Shown here: positions 28,655 to 37,914 of the stretch, in pieces | Numbering within the stretch: the stretch's first letter is position 1 | Layout: the number at the start of each line of letters is the position of its first letter | From: Domibacillus mangrovi | Lineage (GTDB): Bacteria > Bacillota > Bacilli > Bacillales > Domibacillaceae | Assembly: GCF_001906925.1 (NCBI RefSeq) | Contig: NZ_MRWQ01000008.1 | Coordinates: 62,001 to 126,000, forward strand | DNA length: 64,000 bases | Direction of reading: 5' to 3' | Position numbers and translations under genes: made by a program | The notes under the pieces: generated by a model | Database searches by the model: none | The model's input: the letters and a program-made list of their open reading frames with translations, nothing else | What the model was told of the DNA's origin: nothing

Positions 28655-28915
28655 TCAGCTATCCCGCCATGCTTCATATAAAGACGACACCAATCTTTCT
28701 GCCTCATCAAGAAGAACCGGGTCACTCTTTACATTCGCTTCAACAAGCATCGTATTGATACGTCGATACACAATCGATACGGACTGCCCTTCTTTTGTCT
28801 TCTCATTTAAAAAAGAACGATCTCCAGTACACATTGCTGTGCCTACTTCAATTAAACATGAACTAACCAATGCCAATGTGCTCGAAGACCTTTTAAAAAA
28901 GAGATTGTCTTTCAT
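28655..28915 (-). CDS. small FliS-like protein, shortened paralog
   Basis: An 86-residue reading frame. Its C-terminal half (MLVEANVKSDPVLLDEAERL and on to YEAWRDS) aligns with the last helices of the true FliS in this window (RLVEANVQNDPAILQEVEGF), and its N-terminal part (SSSTLALVSSCLIEVGTAM) resembles the FliS first helix. The middle helices are missing. No good ribosome-binding site precedes the ATG at 28915, and a terminator separates it from fliT. It may be a decaying duplicate or a small helper of the flagellin chaperones. Coding status uncertain. Confidence 0.5.
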   Translation of the reverse strand: MKDNLFFKRSSSTLALVSSCLIEVGTAMCTGDRSFLNEKTKEGQSVSIVYRRINTMLVEANVKSDPVLLDEAERLVSSLYEAWRDS

Positions 28916-28921
28916 GATCAG

Positions 28922-28951
28922 AAAAATCCGGGCTTATACAGCACCGGATTA
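28922..28951 (-). terminator. terminator after fliT
   Basis: Minus-strand stem AATCCGG / CCGGATT with a 12-nt loop followed by TTT, just downstream of the fliT stop. It marks the end of the flaG-fliD-fliS-fliT unit. Confidence 0.65.
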
Positions 28952-29296
28952 TTAATTGCGCTTATCGTAAAAAACACCATCTGTCTGAAGTGCCTCATAC
29001 GGATTCGAGTATTTATTCATTGACTGCTTTTTCATGCTGACTTCTTTTAAATCATCTTTCACCGCATTATTTAATCGGTTAAGCCTCGCTTCAATCTCTT
29101 TATTCATCTGGATCATTTCACGCCCGAGCACTTGCTCTTCTGCCGTGAAAGGTGGTTTTATCGAAGGGAGGAGGGCCGCACGCTGATCAAGCAGCCCTTC
29201 TGTCTCTTCAATTTGCCTGTCACGATTACTTTCGACCGCTTCCAATAAATCAAGCAGCCGCCTCGTCATTTTGTGACAGTCATGAACCGGCGTCAT
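28952..29296 (-). CDS. fliT: flagellar export chaperone FliT-like
   Basis: A 114-residue, strongly helical and charged protein after fliS, in the place of FliT, the chaperone that holds FliD before export. FliT sequences are poorly conserved, so the call rests mainly on position, length and helical heptads (LLDLLEAVESNRDRQIEETE, and MIQMNKEIEARLNRLNNAV). The ATG at 29296 overlaps the fliS stop as TAATG, so translation is coupled. A longer frame to 29359 would run inside fliS and is not used. Confidence 0.72.
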   Translation of the reverse strand: MTPVHDCHKMTRRLLDLLEAVESNRDRQIEETEGLLDQRAALLPSIKPPFTAEEQVLGREMIQMNKEIEARLNRLNNAVKDDLKEVSMKKQSMNKYSNPYEALQTDGVFYDKRN

Positions 29297-29697
29297 TACA
29301 CACGCCCGCCCGCACCAACTTGCTGAATGCGACGGTTTTCTTGAATAGCTTGCTTCCATGTATCGCGAAACTCAGTCACAAACCCTTCCACTTCTTGCAA
29401 AATAGCCGGATCATTTTGAACGTTCGCTTCCACGAGACGCGTGTACAAATATTCATAGAGTGCAAGCATATTTTTCGCCACATCTGTGTCTGTTTTAAGC
29501 GTAATACTCAACTCACGTACAATGGCCTGTGCTTTCTGGATGTTTACGTTTTTTTGTTCAATATTCTTGTCTGCCATCGCCCGTTCCGCAAGGCGGATAA
29601 ATTTAATGCAGCCATTATAAAGCATCAATGTCAGTTCACCCGGAGAAGCTGTTGTAACCGAGTTGTTTGCATATGCCTGTTGTGGGTTCATCGCCAA
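29296..29697 (-). CDS. fliS: flagellin export chaperone FliS
   Basis: A 133-residue four-helix chaperone that binds the C-terminus of flagellin and keeps it unfolded for export. Family signatures are NNSVTTASPGELTLMLYNGC near the start and RLVEANVQNDPAILQEVEGF near the end. The TTG at 29697 has AAGGAG 9 nt upstream; an ATG two codons later is farther than ideal. It is followed by fliT and preceded by fliD with about 26 bp between. Confidence 0.95.
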   Translation of the reverse strand: MAMNPQQAYANNSVTTASPGELTLMLYNGCIKFIRLAERAMADKNIEQKNVNIQKAQAIVRELSITLKTDTDVAKNMLALYEYLYTRLVEANVQNDPAILQEVEGFVTEFRDTWKQAIQENRRIQQVGAGGRV

Positions 29698-29723
29698 TTG
29701 TAACGACTCCTTTTATATGAAAA

Positions 29724-31541
29724 TTACATACTAAATTGTTGCATTAAATAGTTTGATTGTGAATTTGCTTGTTGAATCGCTTTTTCCATTGCCGTAAATT
29801 GTTTCCAATATCGATCTTCTACTTGAGTCAAACGGCTTTCAAACCGTGTAATACTGCTATCGATGTTTGTTAGCTGACGGCCAAGCGCAAATTGCTGATT
29901 CGTCGAAAACGTGTTGCCAGCCCGTTCTTTCAATTTATCCATCGTTGCGTTGACTGTATTATACAAGCGATGGGCAATACCCTGTTCGCCAATCACCGCC
30001 GAATCGCCGCCGCCACGGAACAACGCTTCAACTGCATCAGGATTGTTATTAATCGCTTCTTTCAACTTCGCTTCATTAATTTCTAATTTCCCGCCCTCAA
30101 GGTAGTTTGCTGTCGTTGTAATGCCAATCGACGCTAACTGCTTGAATAGCGGATCGGTCGTGCTATTTGACACAGGCTGCGAGAAATTACCGCGCATATT
30201 CGTCAGCACACTGGTCAAAATCGTATCCCGGCGAAGCAAACCGCTCTTCGCTTTCTCTTCCCACTGCTCCTGCTGCTTATCACTCAACGATTCACGCTGA
30301 TCATCTGTCAGCGGCGTGTAAGAACGATACTTTTCTTCTGATGTTTTAGAACTGATCGCGCCGATTAACGTGTTGTATTTATCGACGAAAGATTTAATGT
30401 TGTCATAGACCGCGTTGCCGTTGTTGTTGATAGAAAGAGTTGCCGCCCCTTCACTAGCATCAAACGTTTTTTTCAATGTAATCGAGACGCCGTTCATGTC
30501 GAACGTGTTGGATGAACGGGTTGTTGTAAGACCATTGATAGTGAATTCAGCATCTGACCCTCTTGTGAATTTAGGAGCATCCGGATCATTCGGATTCGCT
30601 GTTGAAACATCAAGCTTTAACGATTTCTCTGCAAAAGCACCCGTTACCTTAATGTTACTGCTGTCCGACCCGAATTTACCCGTTTCTTTTTGCATTAAAG
30701 ATATTTTTTTCGTAGCTGTATCATAAAACATTGATACGCCTGCATTAGAACTGTTTACTTTATTTACAAGCTGATTTAATGTTTCAGTTGATTGAACAAG
30801 AAATTTTTCTGTCACTGGACCCTTTGACGTTTGAGTCGTAATTGAAAAATCCGCATATTTATCGGTCGAATTCGAGATGTAATCTACTTTTACAGTTGCA
30901 CCTGAAGCAATGTTTTCTTCAAATGTCAAATTCCCATGCTCATCAATTTTCACTTGCTTTGTCTCTAAGTCTGTATCCCAATCGTCAGTATTTTTGATTA
31001 CACCATAAGAGACGCCGTTTACTTTCACTGTCATTTTAGCCGCATCATCGGCTTTAATTGTTTCAGGTGTAACATCTAAACTTAGGGTAGCATCACCGTC
31101 AGCAGTCAACGATTTACTCCTCACAGTTCCTGTTGACCATGTGAAATCTGTAGGTAGGTCTCCAAATTGACTCTCAAGTGATTGTGTGCCATCAATTCCG
31201 ATCGATTCCGTCACCCAGTTTTCCGCTTTTGCAAGAGCTTTTACTTCTGAAATCGAATAAGACGCCTGTGATGCCGCACTCGTAGCTGTGGCTGTCACTT
31301 TTGATTCATCTGATGATGTCGTCGTACGCGCCCGGTATTTTGTTGTCAGCTTCATCTGTGTCAGTTCTGTCCGGAAATCGAGCAGAAGTGTGTTCATCTT
31401 ACGGTAGTCGTCACGCTGCCATTCTAGCACTTGTTTCTTTTGTTTTAATTTATCAAGCGGCATACGCTCCGCTGTCATTAAGTTTTTAACGATGGAATCA
31501 ATGTCCATCCCGCTTGCCAGTCCACCAATACGGATAACCAT
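29724..31541 (-). CDS. fliD: flagellar filament cap protein FliD
   Basis: A 605-residue cap protein (HAP2) that folds flagellin subunits at the filament tip. The N-terminal D0/D1 region (MVIRIGGLASGMDIDSIVKN and KQKKQVLEWQRDDYRKMN) and the C-terminal coiled-coil region (about 540-600, QFALGRQLTNIDSSITRFES) are typical. The central part (about 110-420) contains Ser/Thr-rich beta domains, the variable surface of the cap. The ATG at 31541 follows GGGGGA, 14 bp after flaG. Confidence 0.95.
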   Translation of the reverse strand: MVIRIGGLASGMDIDSIVKNLMTAERMPLDKLKQKKQVLEWQRDDYRKMNTLLLDFRTELTQMKLTTKYRARTTTSSDESKVTATATSAASQASYSISEVKALAKAENWVTESIGIDGTQSLESQFGDLPTDFTWSTGTVRSKSLTADGDATLSLDVTPETIKADDAAKMTVKVNGVSYGVIKNTDDWDTDLETKQVKIDEHGNLTFEENIASGATVKVDYISNSTDKYADFSITTQTSKGPVTEKFLVQSTETLNQLVNKVNSSNAGVSMFYDTATKKISLMQKETGKFGSDSSNIKVTGAFAEKSLKLDVSTANPNDPDAPKFTRGSDAEFTINGLTTTRSSNTFDMNGVSITLKKTFDASEGAATLSINNNGNAVYDNIKSFVDKYNTLIGAISSKTSEEKYRSYTPLTDDQRESLSDKQQEQWEEKAKSGLLRRDTILTSVLTNMRGNFSQPVSNSTTDPLFKQLASIGITTTANYLEGGKLEINEAKLKEAINNNPDAVEALFRGGGDSAVIGEQGIAHRLYNTVNATMDKLKERAGNTFSTNQQFALGRQLTNIDSSITRFESRLTQVEDRYWKQFTAMEKAIQQANSQSNYLMQQFSM

Positions 31542-31555
31542 TGTAATCGTCCCCC

Positions 31556-31912
31556 TTATACCTTTTTATCGACGAGTAATCCGATAAATTCAGTCATCGC
31601 AGCATACATATCGAGCATCTTTTTCGGCGGAATTTCCCGCACGACTTCTCTCGAATCATCATCTACAACGACCACATAATATTCTTTCAAATCATCATGA
31701 TATTCAAATTGAACATGCGTCCGCGTCGGCTGTAAAAACGTGTTGACCTGTTCCGCAAACTTCGCAAGCTCTTCTTCCTTCAAAGGAACAGTCTGCTCTG
31801 CTACTTTCTCTGTCACTTGCTGCACGGGCAGGTCCAATTTTATCCCTTCTTTCCCCAGACTCACGTTCATGACCGTCTGCGAAACACTTTCTCCCACTCG
31901 TTCAACCATCAT
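31556..31912 (-). CDS. flaG: FlaG-family flagellar protein
   Basis: A 118-residue FlaG/YvyC protein, first gene of the filament-cap unit. The C-terminal FlaG domain (about 45-115) contains QFEYHDDLKEYYVVVVDDDS and VREIPPKKMLDMYAAMTEFI, the recognised family block. FlaG affects filament length in several bacteria, but its mechanism is unclear. It lies 14 bp upstream of fliD and is divergent from the S-layer-homology gene. Confidence 0.9.
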   Translation of the reverse strand: MMVERVGESVSQTVMNVSLGKEGIKLDLPVQQVTEKVAEQTVPLKEEELAKFAEQVNTFLQPTRTHVQFEYHDDLKEYYVVVVDDDSREVVREIPPKKMLDMYAAMTEFIGLLVDKKV

Positions 31913-32078
31913 TTATTCACCCCTGCCGTGCATTCTTCTCCTTCTTATATCGACATATCTCTTCGTTTCTTTACAATAAATTAAGAGTTAATCCGATTTT
32001 ACACAGTATTAACACTATCTTCATACTGGTGCTAAATAAATGCACTATGCTAAAAAGAAAAAAGGGAGGCACAACACA

Positions 32079-34190
32079 TTGAAAAAAATGATGAAATGGA
32101 CCGCACCCGCAGTATTAACCGCAGCACTACTTGCACCTATAACGGCAGGAGCTGCTTACAGCGACTCCGTGAATGTTAAAAAAATCGCTTCTTACACATC
32201 TGCAGCTGCCGATGAAGATGGCGGCGTCGCAGAAATCGTCAAATATCATGCTAAAAGCAACTCTTTTTACGTGATCAATGGGAAAAATCAAAAGATTGAT
32301 ATTGTCTCACTGGAAAAAGGCACATTGGCCAAAAAGAAAGAGATTCATATTCCATCACTCGTCAACTCAGATACATTTACATATGGGGATGTGACAAGTA
32401 TCTCCATTCACGGCGATCATATCGCTGCTGCTGTCCAGCATGAAGACTACTCGAAAAACGGCGTTATGATCGTGATGGATCTTAATGGAAATTTGCTTCA
32501 TACATATGAAACGGGCGTTCAGCCAGACATGCTGACGTATTCAGCTGACGGTCACTATCTTTTAAGCGCGAACGAAGGAGAACCGCGTATGGGTCTTAAA
32601 AATGGTGTGGACCCAGAAGGTTCCATCACGATCGTTGATACAACGACAGACACTGTGAAAAACGTCAAATTTACTGATGAATCTGTTATCGCCGATGACG
32701 TACACATTCGCACAGGCACAGCTGCAACGGATCTAGAGCCGGAATATATCGCGCTGTCCGGTGATGGCACAACGGCTTACGTCACTCTTCAAGAAAATAA
32801 CGCAGTAGCTGCTGTTAACTTTACGGCCGCTTCTATTGAATCTGTCCGTTCATTAGGATATAAAGACCATTCAAAAGAAGCAAATGCTCTTGATGCTGCA
32901 CGTGATGGCAAGATTCATATCGAAACGCTCCCTGTTCTCGGCGTATACATGCCCGATGCTATTTCTGCCGTAACGATTGATGGCGAAGATTATTTACTGA
33001 CGGCCAATGAAGGCGATGCGACGGAGTGGGAAGAATTTGTGAACGTCGCTGATTTTAAAGACTGGAAAGAAAATCTTGCAGATAGCAGCATGAAAAACTC
33101 GACTGCATATGACAAACTTGAAGTGTTGACAGACCTTGGCACCGAGGCCATTTATACACTGGGCGGCCGTTCATTCTCAATCTGGAAAGCGGACACGTTG
33201 GAGCAAGTGTTTGACAGCGGCAGCGACTTTGAAAAGATTACAGCAGAGCGTCTTCCTAAATACTTTAACTGGTCAAATGACGACGATGTAATGGACAAGC
33301 GAAGTGCAAAAAAAGGACCGGAGCCAGAAGAAATTAAAACAGGCATGATTGACGGAAAACTCGTTGCGATGATTGGCTTAGAACGAATTGGCGGCGTCAT
33401 GACGTACGATATTTCCAATCCTGAAAATCCGGTATTTTTAAATTATACAAACACGCGTGACTTTAACGATAAAATAGCTGGCGATGTCGCACCAGAAGGC
33501 TTTGATTTTATTTCAGCTGAAAACAGCCCGACGAAAAAGCCAGTGCTGCTCGTAGCGAATGAAGTGAGCGGAACGGTTTCAGCCCTTGAATACCGAGGCA
33601 CAAATTCCATCGGTAAAAAAGGATATGTTCAAGGCTTTAACGACGGCACATTCCGTCCTGATCAAAAAGTAACGCGCGGCGAATTGTCTGCAATGATGGC
33701 AGACAACCTTGATGTGAAAGGAACAGGTTCCCCTTTTAAAGACGTCCCAGCTGGAAGCCGTTTCGCGGATTCCATTGCAGCCATCACAGATGAAGGATTA
33801 TTGAGCGGCTATTCTAACGGCCATTTTGGTCCGACTCACTCATTGACACGTGCTCAGTTCGCTGCCATTGTGGACCGATATATGACAAATACGTGTGAAA
33901 ATGCAGCCATTTCTTCTTACTGCAGCGCAGACGAAGAAATAGTAAAATACAGCGATGTAAAAGATTCTTACTGGGCATCAAATGCCATCCAATCTGTCAG
34001 CTCAGCCGGTTTCATGAACGGCTATGGCAACGGTGAATTCCGTCCCGACCGAACTGTAACGCGTGCTGAAGCGGTGAAAGTATTACACAAAGTATTCAAT
34101 CGCGAAACCAGTTCAGCTAACAACGCAACGTTTAAAGATGTCGAAGCGGATCATTGGGCATTTAAAGAAATTCAATCTGCGGTAAACTAA
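32079..34190 (+). CDS. cell-surface protein: choice-of-anchor I domain plus C-terminal SLH domains
   Basis: A 703-residue secreted protein. The signal peptide (about 1-28) ends ITAGA. The middle (about 35-510) is a beta-propeller-like choice-of-anchor I region with WD/YncE-type strands and motifs such as DYLLTANEGDATEWEEF and GPEPEEIKTGMIDG, often seen in alkaline-phosphatase-like surface proteins. The C-terminus (about 520-703) holds S-layer homology repeats: GYVQGFNDGTFRPDQKVTRG, LLSGYSNGHFGPTHSLTRAQ and FMNGYGNGEFRPDRTVTRAE, which bind pyruvylated secondary wall polymer. It ends partway into a further SLH half-repeat. The TTG start at 32079 follows GGGAGG. Confidence 0.85.
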   Translation: MKKMMKWTAPAVLTAALLAPITAGAAYSDSVNVKKIASYTSAAADEDGGVAEIVKYHAKSNSFYVINGKNQKIDIVSLEKGTLAKKKEIHIPSLVNSDTFTYGDVTSISIHGDHIAAAVQHEDYSKNGVMIVMDLNGNLLHTYETGVQPDMLTYSADGHYLLSANEGEPRMGLKNGVDPEGSITIVDTTTDTVKNVKFTDESVIADDVHIRTGTAATDLEPEYIALSGDGTTAYVTLQENNAVAAVNFTAASIESVRSLGYKDHSKEANALDAARDGKIHIETLPVLGVYMPDAISAVTIDGEDYLLTANEGDATEWEEFVNVADFKDWKENLADSSMKNSTAYDKLEVLTDLGTEAIYTLGGRSFSIWKADTLEQVFDSGSDFEKITAERLPKYFNWSNDDDVMDKRSAKKGPEPEEIKTGMIDGKLVAMIGLERIGGVMTYDISNPENPVFLNYTNTRDFNDKIAGDVAPEGFDFISAENSPTKKPVLLVANEVSGTVSALEYRGTNSIGKKGYVQGFNDGTFRPDQKVTRGELSAMMADNLDVKGTGSPFKDVPAGSRFADSIAAITDEGLLSGYSNGHFGPTHSLTRAQFAAIVDRYMTNTCENAAISSYCSADEEIVKYSDVKDSYWASNAIQSVSSAGFMNGYGNGEFRPDRTVTRAEAVKVLHKVFNRETSSANNATFKDVEADHWAFKEIQSAVN

Positions 34191-34236
34191 CAAGCAAGCC
34201 CCTTTTCCGAATTCAGAAAAGGGGCTTGCTTGTATC
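34191..34236. terminator. hairpin after the SLH gene
   Basis: Perfect 17-bp inverted repeat (34191-34207 with 34216-34232), 8-nt loop, directly after the stop of the SLH gene. The following T-run is weak; it faces tspO on the other strand and may serve both. Confidence 0.75.
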
Positions 34237-34245
34237 TTTGACCGT

Positions 34246-34746
34246 TTAATCATCATTCCACTTCCAAATGGAATAATTCAACCCGAGCGCAAACGTTACC
34301 CACATTATATAGGGCACCATTAAATGACCCGCGAGCGGATCTATTTGATAAAACTCATACGTTGTCCACGTGATTATACCGAACATCACTGCCATTTCTA
34401 TAAACGCCGTACCGCGGAGCCCCCATTTGAAAAACAAAAACGACCATAGAAAGTTTAAACCGAGTTGAATTTCATACGGAATGAGCGCTTTTTTCTTCTC
34501 TTCCTGATTCTTTGCTTTTGCCGAAGCCCGATACTCGGCGATACCCATCGCTTTATAAAGGCCCGTCCACACGATGGGAAACACCCAACCCGGGGGTGAA
34601 AATGACGGTTTCTTCAATTCCCGGTACTCTTCACGCGTACGTTGATTGGCAATTGCCCCAATAATCGAACCGCCAACAACCGGTACTAAAACGCTCACCA
34701 TAAGCTTTTTCACATTAACAGCACCGTTTACTTTCACTAATTCCAC
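34246..34746 (-). CDS. TspO/MBR family membrane protein
   Basis: A 166-residue, five-helix membrane protein of the TspO/translocator family, which binds porphyrins and related ligands. Diagnostic motifs are KKPSFSPPGWVFPIVWTGLY near residue 45 and a C-terminal YIMWVTFALGLNYSIWKWN. The start is uncertain: GTG at 34746 (GGAGG, 8-nt spacer) is preferred over a TTG two codons upstream that sits too close to the site. Monocistronic. Confidence 0.88.
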   Translation of the reverse strand: MELVKVNGAVNVKKLMVSVLVPVVGGSIIGAIANQRTREEYRELKKPSFSPPGWVFPIVWTGLYKAMGIAEYRASAKAKNQEEKKKALIPYEIQLGLNFLWSFLFFKWGLRGTAFIEMAVMFGIITWTTYEFYQIDPLAGHLMVPYIMWVTFALGLNYSIWKWNDD

Positions 34747-34805
34747 GTTCAAAACCTCCTCAAAGCGTCATACTCTTTATGTTGCCTTGATTCGCCGTTT
34801 TGAAA

Positions 34806-34835
34806 CAAGAAAAGACACAGCTTCACGGCTGTGCC
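34806..34835 (-). terminator. terminator of the Fe-S nuclease gene
   Basis: Minus-strand stem GGCACAGCC / GCTGTGTC with a short loop and a TTTTCTTG tail, overlapping the stop codon. Confidence 0.75.
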
Positions 34836-35761
34836 AGACAAATTTCTTTATGATTGCATTTTTCACATCGCTGCTCGTATTTCGTCCGGGGAAATTCATC
34901 AAGATCGACCGGTTCGTTTGAAATCATATCAAGCTGATAGCGGCGCATTATATGGACACTTTGCTTCATTTTGGAAAGCATTCGTTCAATATCTGTTTCT
35001 GTCAATTGATACACACGATGCACACCGGTTAGCACATATTCATTTCGAATCTCAATTTCATCAATTCCCGCATTGTATTTTTGCATTATATAATATGCAT
35101 ACAACGCAAGCTGGCTTCGGTCGTCTTCTGTTTCTTTCCCTGTTTTCCAATCGACAATAACCCACTTGTCTGCTTCAATATCACGGTACAATAAATCCAT
35201 CACGACGAAAATCTTCACGCCGTCAATCGTCATGAACCGAAATTCCTCTGCTTGTTGAAACTGCATCGTCTGCGGACGTTTTGTTATATCTTGAAAGGAG
35301 CGGCTTGCTAGCAAATTAGCGAACACGATGGGGAGACGGCCCCGATACTCTTCTGCCTCCATCCTGTTTAATTCTCCTTCATAATACATGTCATACAGCA
35401 TTTTATAACGGGCCGGCTTTTGCATCCAAAGCTGTTTACGGTCTCGCGAATCAATATACGCCCGATTAAGCATCGCACGCCCTTCTTCAATCAAATCCAC
35501 TTGCGTCATGACATGTCCATGTTTTAAAAACAGCTTCACTGCTCTTTCTGCCAGCTCATGCACAATCTGTCCGAACGCCATCGGCAAATTTGTCAATTTC
35601 TTCAGCCGATACGCGTGTTTCACTGATTCTTCCACATCATATAGCCAGCCGTTATGGCCCATATAATACTCATATCCATATTTGCGGGCACACGTCAACA
35701 TCGTTTTATGACGAGAAAATGACCACGAAAACTCTGGAAACTCACGCACTTCAAACGTCAT
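34823..35761 (-). CDS. PD-(D/E)XK nuclease with predicted Fe-S cluster (RecB/Cas4-like)
   Basis: A 312-residue nuclease of the PDDEXK_1 (RecB) family. The catalytic core shows VIVDWKTGKETEDDRSQLALYAYYI (acid-x-Lys with the helical Q-x3-Y motif). One Cys near the N-terminus (Cys24, in TCARKYGYEYY) and three near the C-terminus (Cys299, Cys302, Cys308, in CEKCNHKEIC) match the split 1+3 pattern that ligates a 4Fe-4S cluster in AddB and Cas4 nucleases. The ATG at 35761 follows GGAGGG. It is 20 bp downstream of recQ, so a DNA end-processing role with RecQ is plausible. Confidence 0.82.
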   Translation of the reverse strand: MTFEVREFPEFSWSFSRHKTMLTCARKYGYEYYMGHNGWLYDVEESVKHAYRLKKLTNLPMAFGQIVHELAERAVKLFLKHGHVMTQVDLIEEGRAMLNRAYIDSRDRKQLWMQKPARYKMLYDMYYEGELNRMEAEEYRGRLPIVFANLLASRSFQDITKRPQTMQFQQAEEFRFMTIDGVKIFVVMDLLYRDIEADKWVIVDWKTGKETEDDRSQLALYAYYIMQKYNAGIDEIEIRNEYVLTGVHRVYQLTETDIERMLSKMKQSVHIMRRYQLDMISNEPVDLDEFPRTKYEQRCEKCNHKEICLAQP

Positions 35762-35781
35762 ATCGCATCCCTCCATCCGAC

Positions 35782-37914
35782 TTAGCGGCCATATCCCACT
35801 TTTCTCATTTCTAAAAATACTTTAATCATCCCGTACGTCACGTCATCCGGCACGAGCTCTTTAATCGGCTTCAGCCGCTCTGCACCCGCTTCTTCGATCG
35901 CTTTTTCAAGGGGTTCCCTGTATTGCTCTGGCACAATTAAATTCAAATCGACCGCAAGCCCTTCATTCATGCACTGAATTAAATGATTTTCAACCGTACT
36001 CACAGTTAGCTCTCGGTCAACAGCAATTTCATCAGCTGTCAATCCACTTTGATGCAAATCAAACGTTTCCAGATGAGAACCGTTCACTGTCTTTTTCTTC
36101 AGAGCTTTCGTTACATACGTCGCTTTCACATCTCTTTCACGCTCCGGATGATCGGCAGAAAATGTTTGAATCGCACGTAAAAAGGAATCGCCATACTTCT
36201 CAAGTTTACTTTGGCCGACACCGCTGACTAAGAGAAATTCTTCTTCTGTTTGTGGCATTTTTGCACACATATCTTGCAATGTTTTATCCGAAAAAATAAC
36301 AAACGGCGGTACACCTGCTTCGTCAGCCAGCTCTTTTCGCAATGAGCGTAGTTCTTCAAAGAGTGGATCTTCTCTTGCAATTTTCTTCGTTCGAACGGCT
36401 TCTTTTCGTTTCACCGTTTCTTTTCCGAGAAGTACGTTTTTCCCATTTTCTGTAACAAAAATAGTCGGATACTGTTTTTGTTCGACCCCGATCAGCTCCT
36501 GTGAAATGAGAAACTCGATGAAATTCGTGACATCTTTCGCACTTTGATGTTTCAAAATACCGTATGTAGACAGCTGTTCAAAGCCAAAGTCCTGTATTTT
36601 TTTGTTTTTTGATCCAGTCAGTACTTGTGCGGTTATCGCTTTACCGAAGCGCTGTCCCATCCGGATAACGCAAGACAACACCATTTGCGCTTCTTTCGTC
36701 GTATCGACACTTTCACGTGAATCGGTGCAGTTGCCGCAGCGTCCGCACGGTTTAGGGTATTCTTCACCGAAATAAGCGACGATGAACTGCTGCAAACACT
36801 TTTCCGTGTGGCAATAGTCGACCATAAGCTGCAATTTATCAAGTTCTTGCGGAATACGATCTCGCTCAAGTGTCTGGTCAATTAAAAAGCGCTGCGTCTG
36901 CACATCCTGAGATGAATAGAGCACAACACATTCACTATCCAGTCCGTCACGTCCGGCACGGCCTGCTTCCTGATAATAACTTTCCATGTTTTTCGGTAGC
37001 TGATAATGGATGACATAGCGAATATTCGACTTATCAATTCCCATTCCAAACGCATTTGTTGCAACCATGACGGCTACTTCATCTGTTAAAAACCGCTCCT
37101 GCTCAGCATTGCGCTCGACATCACTCATGCCTGCATGATAGCGCGCCACGTCTACACCGTTTTTTTTCAACCGTTCGTACAACTGATCAACCGTTTTACG
37201 TGTCGCCGCATAAATAATGCCCGCTTCTTTTTCATTTTTCTTCAAATACTCTTTTAAAAAGCTATTCCGGTCCTGGCCTTGGATGACCGAAAACGATAAA
37301 TTTTTTCGTTCAAATCCAGTAATGACTGTATTTTCTTCATCTATAGAAAGAAGCCGGCAAATATCTTCGCGCACGTTTGGTGTCGCTGTTGCTGTTAGCG
37401 CCAGCACAACCGGGTTACCCGGCAGCATGTCCGCCATCCGCTGAATATGCCGATAGCTCGGACGAAAATCGTGTCCCCACTGTGAAATACAATGTGCTTC
37501 ATCAACAGCAATGAGCGGAATCTGCAACTGTTTTAATTGTTCGACAAATGACTGCGACTCAAGACGCTCCGGCGCAATATAAAGAAGCTTATACTCTCCA
37601 TTGCGTGCTGCGTTCATCGTTTCCCGAAACGCTGCATTGCTAAGCGAACTATTAATATAGGCAGCCTGAATGCCCGCTTCAAGGAGCGTGTCGACCTGAT
37701 CTTTCATTAATGAAATGAGCGGCGAGACGACAATCGTTGTTCCCTGCAGCACGAGCGCCGGAATTTGATAACAGATCGACTTCCCACCGCCCGTCGGCAT
37801 GACACAAATCGTATTCTCACCGCTCAATACTTGGCCAATTGCTTGCTCCTGCCCACTCCGGAACGAATCATATCCGAAATGTGACTGCAAAAATTCACGT
37901 GCACGCTGAATCAT
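35782..37914 (-). CDS. recQ: ATP-dependent DNA helicase RecQ
   Basis: A 710-residue 3'-5' superfamily 2 helicase for recombination and fork repair. Motifs are MPTGGGKSICYQ (Walker A), VDEAHCISQWGHDFRPSY (DEAH plus aromatic loop), GRAGRDG, and a zinc site ending CGRCGNC near residue 390. RQC, HRDC (about 500-590) and a C-terminal helix-turn-helix (SGLTADEIAVDRELTVSTVENH) follow. The ATG at 37914 has AAGGAG; the frame to 37944 begins upstream of the site. Forms an operon with the Fe-S nuclease. Confidence 0.95.
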   Translation of the reverse strand: MIQRAREFLQSHFGYDSFRSGQEQAIGQVLSGENTICVMPTGGGKSICYQIPALVLQGTTIVVSPLISLMKDQVDTLLEAGIQAAYINSSLSNAAFRETMNAARNGEYKLLYIAPERLESQSFVEQLKQLQIPLIAVDEAHCISQWGHDFRPSYRHIQRMADMLPGNPVVLALTATATPNVREDICRLLSIDEENTVITGFERKNLSFSVIQGQDRNSFLKEYLKKNEKEAGIIYAATRKTVDQLYERLKKNGVDVARYHAGMSDVERNAEQERFLTDEVAVMVATNAFGMGIDKSNIRYVIHYQLPKNMESYYQEAGRAGRDGLDSECVVLYSSQDVQTQRFLIDQTLERDRIPQELDKLQLMVDYCHTEKCLQQFIVAYFGEEYPKPCGRCGNCTDSRESVDTTKEAQMVLSCVIRMGQRFGKAITAQVLTGSKNKKIQDFGFEQLSTYGILKHQSAKDVTNFIEFLISQELIGVEQKQYPTIFVTENGKNVLLGKETVKRKEAVRTKKIAREDPLFEELRSLRKELADEAGVPPFVIFSDKTLQDMCAKMPQTEEEFLLVSGVGQSKLEKYGDSFLRAIQTFSADHPERERDVKATYVTKALKKKTVNGSHLETFDLHQSGLTADEIAVDRELTVSTVENHLIQCMNEGLAVDLNLIVPEQYREPLEKAIEEAGAERLKPIKELVPDDVTYGMIKVFLEMRKVGYGR

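Noticed and set aside
34823-35761. Cas4 of a CRISPR system
   Set aside because: The Fe-S nuclease pattern fits, but there are no other cas genes or arrays, and the neighbour is recQ.
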